A stretch of 10,298 nt of DNA from Azospirillum sp. 51_20 (GTDB lineage: Bacteria; Pseudomonadota; Alphaproteobacteria; RF32; CAG-239), in assembly GCA_001917175.1 (NCBI GenBank), contig MNTV01000020.1:257011-267308 (forward strand), in the 5' to 3' direction. The position numbers were made by a program, and so were the translations under genes. Shown piece after piece: positions 6,846-10,298 of this stretch; positions within the stretch are counted from its first letter, which is position 1, and every line of letters begins with the position of its first letter. The notes under the pieces were generated by a model that saw nothing but the letters and a program-made list of their open reading frames with translations, was not told where the DNA came from and made no database searches.

Positions 6846-7051
6846 TCGTCCCTCTTCCTAATTAACATAAGCACCCGGCATAGTTTTTTGAAGCGCCGGC
6901 AACGTCCGTAAAATATCAAAGAATTCGTCCCGGCCGTTTATGCCGTATAACCGATTCGCTGTTTGAAATCAGCTGACGATCAATATTGCAGCCGCCTGTT
7001 TCCGCACCGGATTTTTGCCGGCAGCAACCAAAAAACGCACAGACAAAACGA

Positions 7052-7105
7052 ACATATATCATTAATATCACGCCACGGACATATATCATTAACATTACGC
7101 CGCAC
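7052..7105. repeat. 27-bp tandem duplication
   Basis: Two adjacent 27-bp units (7052-7078, 7079-7105) share the first 14 bases (ACATATATCATTAA) and about 22 of 27 positions overall. No function is apparent. Confidence 0.75.
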
Positions 7106-7410
7106 CCCTTCTTCTTGCCGTGACCGGGATAAAAAACTCTTTTCCCCGCCGCTTCAGGCCGCTCGTCTGTTGCTTCTTTTCGCATTTCCGGTCTTAATTC
7201 CGTTTTTCCTTTGCACAAAGCCATAAACAGCGCTTTTTCCGAGTGAAAACAACACCGCAGCCAAGGCCGCCACACACTTTGTATCAATATATCGGAAAAG
7301 TCTGCGGTTATCTTTACCGCTGTCAACAACACCCTCCGCTATGAAAGGAAGTTAAAAAAGTTAAGAGTTGTACAATGCTTATTCCTCGGTATTTTGCACG
7401 CATCGCCGGT

Positions 7411-7518
7411 AAGACAAAACCCGCGACGCCCGCTCGCCCGACGGCAAAGATAAAACCTGCGACGCCCGCTCGCCTGACGGAAAAGACAAAGTCCCGGCGC
7501 TCGCTCGCCTGACGGCTC
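7411..7518. repeat. Three tandem 36-bp units
   Basis: Units at 7411-7446, 7447-7482 and 7483-7518 follow directly with no spacers. The core is AAGAyAAAaC followed by GCGACGCCCGCTCGCC and GACGG. The first two differ at a few positions and the third is more diverged. The period is 12 codons; in one plus frame (ATG 7375 to TGA 7512, 45 codons) each unit reads approximately K-x-K-P-A-T-P-A-R-x-T-x. That frame has no convincing ribosome site, so coding is uncertain. Confidence 0.8.
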
Positions 7519-7604
7519 ACCGACATACTCCGTCCGTTTCTCGCTTGCAGTCGAACCCTCTTTCCCGAGAGTTCAAATCCGCCGTCAATGTCGCTGTAAA
7601 AGAA

Positions 7605-7640
7605 CACATGGTTTGATTATTTGTTCCACATGGTTTGATT
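7605..7640. repeat. 14-bp direct repeat CACATGGTTTGATT
   Basis: Identical 14-mers at 7605-7618 and 7627-7640, 22 bp apart, lie where composition changes from GC-rich to AT-rich. It could be a footprint of insertion or a binding site for a regulator. Confidence 0.7.
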
Positions 7641-7699
7641 TTTTTCGGCAACTTGTTCTTTAAATTTTCTACAGTCTATTTCTTGTTTTTAATCTAAGT

Positions 7700-7978
7700 T
7701 ATGTCCGAGTGGGACCTCGCTTGTACCCTAGGGCATCCTGATATGTATGGCTCATAAACTCGCCAACATCTCAGGCTAGGAGTGGTACACACTCTGCCGA
7801 GTAAATATGCCTGTGGCATATTTACGAGAGGTAGCGAGGTCGCATAAATCATCAGGTTTACGACTCTGCCGAAGAAACAATTAAGTATTGTTTCTGAGAG
7901 GTAGACCCCATGTACTTTTCCTCCATTCAAAACTTGACATTTAGTCAACTTTTGAACGGAGTCCTTGGGCGCCCAGGT
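7700..7978 (+). ncRNA. Structured RNA with a duplicated loop module, family not recognised
   Basis: No sensible protein, but dense complementarity. GACCTCGC (7713-7720) pairs with GCGAGGTC (7834-7841) and encloses a long arm: TGTACC (7722-7727)/GGTACA (7784-7789), CTAG (7728-7731)/CTAG (7776-7779), CCTGA (7737-7741)/TCAGG (7771-7775), ATGT/ACAT and GGC/GCC. Two modules follow, each CUGCC-GA-hairpin-GAGA-GGUAG: 7794-7834 with an 11-bp hairpin and 7866-7904 with a 9-bp hairpin of unrelated sequence. A long hairpin occupies 7921-7961 (CTCC, TTCAAAA, TTGAC with their complements), then the palindrome GGGCGCCC. The CUGCC/GGUAG helix has a G-U pair only in the plus-strand RNA, so plus is preferred. 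It is not tRNA, 5S, SRP, 6S, tmRNA or RNase P by the motifs I know. An omega-RNA/HEARO-like RNA or another large structured RNA class remains possible. The promoter is unclear (TTGTTC 7653, TCTATT 7675, 16 bp apart, weak). Confidence 0.6.
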
Positions 7979-8008
7979 TATAATATGATAGTTGAACTTG
8001 TTTTATGC

Positions 8009-8032
8009 ACCCGTTAAATAAGTTATCGGGGT
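8009..8032 (+). other. Small hairpin between the structured RNA and its terminator
   Basis: CCCG (8010-8013) can pair with CGGG (8027-8030) around an AT-rich loop. It may be one more element of the same transcript. Support is weak on its own. Confidence 0.3.
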
Positions 8033-8055
8033 CAGTTGACTATATGAAATATTCA

Positions 8056-8379
8056 TTAGCCCTGCATTTTATCAAGCAGGGTTTTAATTTCCATAATTTT
8101 TTCTTTAGCGATTTCAGAATCAGAAAAAGACTTAGCAACACATTCTTCAAGATGTGTTTTCAATATATTGCTTTCAACATGTTTTATTGCTGAACGTACA
8201 GCCTTGAGCTGCACAATAATATCAGGACAATAACGTTGTTCTTCAATCATTTTTTTTATACCTTCTAACTGACCTATTGCCCTGTTTAAACGAGGTATCT
8301 CATGTTTATGATTCGGATTTTCTGATTTTTTGCTGTTCATATCTTTTTTAGAATCTTTTTTCATATTTTCATTATACAT
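8056..8379 (-). CDS. csoR: CsoR-family copper-sensing repressor
   Basis: A small all-helical repressor that leaves its operator when it binds Cu(I). The core starts with PRLNRAIGQLEGIKKMI (29-45) and contains the copper site Cys51, His76, Cys80 in the exact Cys-x24-His-x3-Cys spacing of CsoR. That separates it from the nickel (RcnR) and formaldehyde (FrmR) branches. Residues 1-28 are a Lys/Ser-rich extension with one HKH. The start is uncertain: ATG 8379, 8364 and 8340 all lack a clear ribosome site, and 8379 touches the T run of the upstream terminator. It is downstream of and co-directional with the metallothionein-like gene, and two CsoR-type palindromes lie in that gene's promoter, so autorepression of the pair by CsoR is likely. 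Confidence 0.92.
   Translation of the reverse strand: MYNENMKKDSKKDMNSKKSENPNHKHEIPRLNRAIGQLEGIKKMIEEQRYCPDIIVQLKAVRSAIKHVESNILKTHLEECVAKSFSDSEIAKEKIMEIKTLLDKMQG
8060..8090 (+). terminator. Plus-strand terminator inside the csoR 3' end
   Basis: CCCTGC-ATTTTATCAA-GCAGGG followed by TTTTAATTT. The T run is only on plus, so it ends plus-strand transcription, most simply that of the structured RNA at 7700-7978. The same bases encode the last residues of CsoR on minus. Confidence 0.7.
8371..8376 (-). promoter_or_regulatory. Perfect -10 box at the csoR start
   Basis: TATAAT on minus at 8376-8371 lies between the candidate start codons 8379 and 8364. No good -35 is found 16-18 bp upstream, where the terminator hairpin stands. 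If used, it would give a short-leader csoR mRNA starting at the later ATGs. Confidence 0.25.
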
Positions 8380-8406
8380 AAAAAAGGGACAGAAAAACTG
8401 CCCCTT
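8380..8406 (-). terminator. Terminator between the metallothionein gene and csoR
   Basis: On minus, AAGGGGCAG-TTTTT-CTGTCCCTT forms a 9-bp stem (one G-U) followed by a run of T at 8385-8380. It ends the short metallothionein message and would allow only partial read-through into csoR. Confidence 0.8.
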
Positions 8407-8423
8407 AATCCTAAAATAATATT

Positions 8424-8543
8424 CTATTTTTTAGGAGGTTCGTTGCACTCTGGCGGACAATTACATTTGTCTTCGGTGCAAGTACAGTTGTCTCCGCATT
8501 TGCAGTTAACGCATTTGCAATGTGGATTTGAACATTTTGCCAT
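8424..8543 (-). CDS. Metallothionein-like Cys-rich small protein (39 aa)
   Basis: A very short gene with strong support. An ideal AAAGGAGG sits 5 nt before ATG 8543, and the frame ends at TAG 8424. Of 39 residues, ten are Cys (4, 9, 11, 14, 16, 20, 22, 27, 29, 33) and one is His8. Most Cys are in C-x-C or C-x-x-C pairs, including CKCVNCKCG (9-17), with a Lys/Pro tail. There are no aromatic residues, as in metallothioneins, which wrap Cu(I) or Zn in thiolate clusters. It is first in a unit with csoR, behind a promoter carrying CsoR-type operators, so a cytoplasmic copper buffer is the best inference. I cannot assign it to a named metallothionein family; MymT of mycobacteria is a functional analogue of similar size. 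Confidence 0.85.
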   Translation of the reverse strand: MAKCSNPHCKCVNCKCGDNCTCTEDKCNCPPECNEPPKK

Positions 8544-8561
8544 ATTAGCCTCCTTTTTGCT

Positions 8562-8578
8562 ATACCCCGGTAGGGTAT
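8562..8578. promoter_or_regulatory. CsoR-like operator, downstream copy
   Basis: ATACCC-CGGTA-GGGTAT, a 6-bp perfect inverted repeat with the G/C-tract centre typical of CsoR boxes. It is just downstream of the predicted start, in the metallothionein leader. Confidence 0.8.
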
Positions 8579-8592
8579 CTAACAACATGTAT

Positions 8593-8621
8593 ATAATACC
8601 CTATAGGGGTATATTTGTCAA
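8593..8621 (-). promoter_or_regulatory. Copper-responsive promoter of the metallothionein-csoR unit
   Basis: On minus, TTGACA (8621-8616), 17-bp spacer, TATTAT (8598-8593): a near-consensus sigma-70 promoter. Its spacer is almost entirely the CsoR-like palindrome at 8596-8612, so bound repressor would exclude RNA polymerase. Confidence 0.85.
8596..8612. promoter_or_regulatory. CsoR-like operator, promoter spacer copy
   Basis: ATACCC-TATAG-GGGTAT, with the same arms and 5-bp centre spacing as the copy at 8562-8578. The two centres are 34 bp apart, about three helical turns, which would suit two repressor tetramers on one face of the DNA. Confidence 0.85.
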
Positions 8622-8647
8622 GTGGTCTTTTTATGATAAATCGTGTA

Positions 8648-9007
8648 TTAATCCATCTCACCCTTGTAGGCGCAGGGGATATTTTCTTCTTTTAAATAAT
8701 TCATTCCCCACTTGTTTAACTCAATAATTGCAGGAATAAGTGTTTCACCTCTTTTAGTGAGAGAATATTCAGTTTTAGGCGGTACTACAGGATAAAGTTT
8801 TCGTTTGATTATTCCATCTGTTTCAAGTTCTTTTAACTGTTGTATAAGCATTTTGGGAGTTGCGTGTGAAATCAATTTTTGTAGTTCATTATATCTCAAT
8901 GTTTTATTTATAAGGTGTCCGATTATAACTCCTTTGTATTTCCCTCCGATTATATCCATTGTTGCCTCAAGCGGACATTTATATTCATCTTTCTTATGCT
9001 TAGTCAT
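8648..9007 (-). CDS. HxlR-family transcriptional regulator
   Basis: A 119-residue MarR-like winged-helix regulator of the HxlR family. It begins with a short basic stretch, then YKCPLEATMDIIGGKYKGVIIGHL (9-32) with the Cys11-Pro-Leu typical of HxlR/YodB proteins. LRYNELQKLI, TPKMLIQQLKELETDGIIKR and the wing KTEYSLTKRGETL follow in family order. Members with this single N-terminal Cys (such as YodB) sense electrophiles or oxidants through it; whether this one does is inference. ATG 9007 has AGGGAC 7 nt upstream. It is divergent from the MBL-fold hydrolase gene, its likely target, and an inverted repeat beside its own -10 suggests autoregulation. Confidence 0.92.
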   Translation of the reverse strand: MTKHKKDEYKCPLEATMDIIGGKYKGVIIGHLINKTLRYNELQKLISHATPKMLIQQLKELETDGIIKRKLYPVVPPKTEYSLTKRGETLIPAIIELNKWGMNYLKEENIPCAYKGEMD

Positions 9008-9024
9008 AATTAAAGTCCCTAATT

Positions 9025-9040
9025 TACTTTTTGGTAAGTA
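9025..9040. promoter_or_regulatory. Candidate HxlR operator
   Basis: TACTT-TTTGGT-AAGTA, a 5-bp inverted repeat abutting the -10 of the hxlR-like promoter. Position and symmetry fit an autoregulatory site; sequence alone cannot prove it. Confidence 0.4.
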
Positions 9041-9067
9041 TTATACAAAAAAGTGCATTCTTGTCAA
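9040..9067 (-). promoter_or_regulatory. Promoter of the HxlR-family gene
   Basis: On minus, TTGACA (9067-9062), 16-bp spacer, perfect TATAAT (9045-9040). Its -35 lies on the same bases as the -35 of the divergent promoter. Confidence 0.75.
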
Positions 9068-9089
9068 AATGATAATAAATGTATAAAAT
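9061..9089 (+). promoter_or_regulatory. Promoter of the MBL-fold hydrolase gene
   Basis: TTGTCA (9061-9066), 17-bp spacer, TAAAAT (9084-9089), giving a short leader before an ideal AAAGGAGG. Its -35 overlaps that of the divergent regulator promoter, so the two compete for polymerase. Confidence 0.7.
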
Positions 9090-9114
9090 TGCTTTATTAA
9101 AGGAGGAAATCTAA

Positions 9115-9906
9115 ATGAAAATTACACAGGTAAGAAGTGCAACAATTATAGTTGAATATAATAATACAAAATTTTTAGTTGACCCATGGCTTATGCCCAA
9201 AGATTATATGCCCGGGTTTGATGTTGCAATAAATTCCGATGTCAGACAGCCAAGAGTGGAGCTGCCTTTTGGAATTGAAAAAATTGTTGATGTTGATGCT
9301 GTTATTATCACTCATATCCACCCTGACCACTGGGATGAATTTGCTGAAAATGCTCTGGATAAAAATATAAAAGTATTTGTACAGTCAATTATTGATAAAG
9401 ATTACGTCATTACAAAAGGATTTACAAATGTTGAAATTATACAAGAATCCGGAACGGAATATAATGGAATAACTCTATACAAGACAGGCACCCAGCATGG
9501 CAAAAGAGAAATAATTAAACCGTTATGCGATTCTATCGGCTTGCCTTATGATGCGATGGGTGTTGTTTTCAAATCAAATGATGAAAAGACCTTGTATATA
9601 GCAGGCGATACTATTTGGTGTGAAGAAGTTAAGGCAGCATTAGAAAAGTATTCTCCTGATGTTATCGTTGTAAATGCTTGTGCTGCAACGGTTTTAAACG
9701 GTGAAAGGCTAATTATGAATATTGATGATGTAAAAGAAGTTTTACAACATGCTCCAAACTCAACCGTAATTGCAAGCCACATGGATACAGTAAGCCATCT
9801 TTCGGTTACAAGAAATGATTTAAAAGGATTTAAAAATAAAAACAATATTGATAATTTGTTAATTCCTGAAGACGGAGAAATAATTGATTTTACATGTAAT
9901 AATTGA
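9115..9906 (+). CDS. Metallo-beta-lactamase-fold hydrolase
   Basis: A 263-residue cytoplasmic enzyme of the MBL superfamily, closest in layout to the UlaG/YcbL-like single-domain hydrolases. Metal ligands are visible: THIHPDHWD with His67, His69, Asp71, His72; His128 (TGTQHGKR); Asp165 in the YIAGDTIW strand; and His222 (IASHMDT). The N-terminal MKITQVRSATIIVEYNNTKF strands and the LVDPWL turn (21-26) are typical. There is no signal peptide, so a secreted beta-lactamase is unlikely. The substrate is unknown. ATG 9115 follows AAAGGAGG at 9099-9106. It is divergent from an HxlR-type regulator that probably controls it. Codons are A/T-ending (GAT, AAA, TTA), unlike hydF or fic. No clear T-tailed terminator follows. 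Confidence 0.9.
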   Translation: MKITQVRSATIIVEYNNTKFLVDPWLMPKDYMPGFDVAINSDVRQPRVELPFGIEKIVDVDAVIITHIHPDHWDEFAENALDKNIKVFVQSIIDKDYVITKGFTNVEIIQESGTEYNGITLYKTGTQHGKREIIKPLCDSIGLPYDAMGVVFKSNDEKTLYIAGDTIWCEEVKAALEKYSPDVIVVNACAATVLNGERLIMNIDDVKEVLQHAPNSTVIASHMDTVSHLSVTRNDLKGFKNKNNIDNLLIPEDGEIIDFTCNN

Positions 9907-10006
9907 ACTTTTATATTGATAAAGTTACTCAAACTTAAGGATGGAAAAATTTTTACAACCTTGTTCTGAAATTTTACAAAATTTTTGCTTTTTTAAAAAA
10001 ATGAGG

Positions 10007-10118
10007 AACTGGACTTTTCCGAAATAATCAAATTATCCGTACGACTCAAAAACGGTGCGTATCTCACTGAAATTCTGCAAATCTCAATCTATCCGTACAG
10101 TCCAGAAAAAGTCCAGTT
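10007..10118. repeat. 12-bp inverted repeat with internal direct repeats
   Basis: AACTGGACTTTT (10007-10018) and AAAAGTCCAGTT (10107-10118) are perfect inverted copies. Between them TATCCGTAC occurs twice in direct orientation (10034-10042 and 10090-10098). The 112-bp unit could be a miniature element, an integration-junction structure or a hairpin RNA. No transposase is present. Confidence 0.7.
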
Positions 10119-10132
10119 TCCCAGTTTGATTT

Positions 10133-10192
10133 TTTTGGTAAACTTAATTTTTTCGACCCGGAAACTCCCACACAAAGCCAACTTTACCAAAA
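10133..10192. repeat. 10-bp inverted repeat at the right junction
   Basis: TTTTGGTAAA (10133-10142) and TTTACCAAAA (10183-10192), ending immediately before the open frame that starts at 10196. Confidence 0.65.
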
Positions 10193-10195
10193 TAA

Positions 10196-10298
10196 TCTAT
10201 TTCCATTTATCAGTTAAAGCGCGGGGACGAAACAAGGGACTTGCGCTTTGAGCCTTATGACCGTCTGCAAGCGGCTGGACTTACCATTGACCGGGTAA
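10196..10298 (+). pseudogene. Fragment resembling a YodL-domain protein, no start, runs off the window
   Basis: The frame is open from 10196 (stop TAA at 10193-10195) to the window end: 34 codons including YQLKRGDETRDLRFEPYDRL. From memory this matches the start of the YodL domain found in accessory proteins of integrative conjugative elements, mostly of Firmicutes and other gut bacteria, often at the end of larger proteins. There is no ATG, GTG or ribosome site before the conserved part, so the 5' end is probably missing and fused to AT-rich DNA. Codon use is GC-richer than in the MBL gene. The rest of the domain lies outside the window, so an intact gene with an unusual start is not excluded. 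Confidence 0.5.

Larger units (their letters stand above)
6846..7640. other. About 800 bp without a convincing gene
   Basis: Open frames here are short, lack ribosome sites and have odd composition (for example the minus frame 6916-7332 is made of scattered basic and aromatic residues). What can be seen: a 27-bp tandem duplication (7052-7105), three 36-bp tandem units (7411-7518), and a 14-bp direct repeat at the junction with AT-rich DNA (7605-7640). It looks like decayed or repeat-rich intergenic DNA at the left edge of an inserted segment. Confidence 0.55.
9907..10195. other. AT-rich gene-free stretch with nested repeats
   Basis: No gene is seen in these 289 bp. They hold a small inverted repeat AACTTT/AAAGTT just after the MBL stop, the 12-bp inverted repeat and 9-bp direct repeat at 10007-10118, and a 10-bp inverted repeat at 10133-10192. 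Confidence 0.6.

Noticed and set aside
6916..7332. Minus-strand ORF of 138 codons upstream of the gtrA-like gene
   Set aside because: It contains the 27-bp duplication (visible as a repeated LMIYVR), has irregular composition and no ribosome site.
7411..7518. CRISPR array
   Set aside because: The 36-bp units follow each other with no spacers and degrade quickly; no cas genes.
7560..7600. Second tRNA 3' end (GTTCAAATC and, on minus, GGTTCGACT)
   Set aside because: The 5-bp T stems do not form around either loop, and there is no acceptor stem or CCA.
7840..7865. Hammerhead ribozyme core (CTGATGA on the minus strand at about 7848-7854)
   Set aside because: The GAAA segment and the stem order needed for a hammerhead are absent, and G-U evidence favours the plus strand.
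8443..8727. Plus-strand ORF across the metallothionein gene and its promoter
   Set aside because: It is antisense to the Cys-rich gene, the operators and the promoter; no start signals.

Overview
The window is mostly a GC-rich, Gram-negative chromosome (positions 1 to about 7600) joined to an AT-rich segment of different character (about 7640 to 10195). The left part has an outer-membrane beta-barrel with an N-terminal signal peptide and terminal Phe, a LysR regulator, an Spx/ArsC-type protein and HydF, the maturase of [FeFe]-hydrogenases. Together these suggest an anaerobic proteobacterium, plausibly an uncultured gut alphaproteobacterium. That placement is inference; no rRNA is present.

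Left part, in order: tRNA-Ser(CGA) on the minus strand with its terminator; hydF on plus, overlapping tail to tail with a minus-strand lysR; a small beta-barrel porin-like gene on minus with a strong terminator; a membrane-anchored or exported GH24 lysozyme on plus with its own promoter and terminator; an Spx/ArsC-like gene; a Fic-domain protein with a C-terminal winged helix; a convergent GtrA-family membrane protein. From 6846 to about 7640 there is no convincing gene, only tandem repeats (27-bp and 36-bp units) and one tiny repeat-containing frame.

Right part: a strongly structured, apparently untranslated RNA on plus (about 7700-7978) that carries two copies of the same internal-loop module on unrelated hairpins. 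A plus-strand terminator follows at 8060-8090, inside the 3' end of csoR. Next comes a compact copper-response unit on minus: a 39-residue, 10-cysteine metallothionein-like protein, too short for ordinary gene calling, and a CsoR repressor with the Cys-x24-His-x3-Cys copper site. The promoter has one CsoR-like palindrome exactly between -35 and -10 and a second just downstream. An HxlR-family regulator and a metallo-beta-lactamase-fold hydrolase then diverge from back-to-back promoters that share their -35 region. The AT-rich segment ends in nested inverted repeats (10007-10192), directly followed by a GC-richer open frame without a start that resembles a YodL-domain protein of conjugative elements. 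This suggests that the right part is mobile or laterally acquired DNA.

The best candidates for something undescribed are the structured RNA at 7700-7978 and the metallothionein-CsoR unit beside it.
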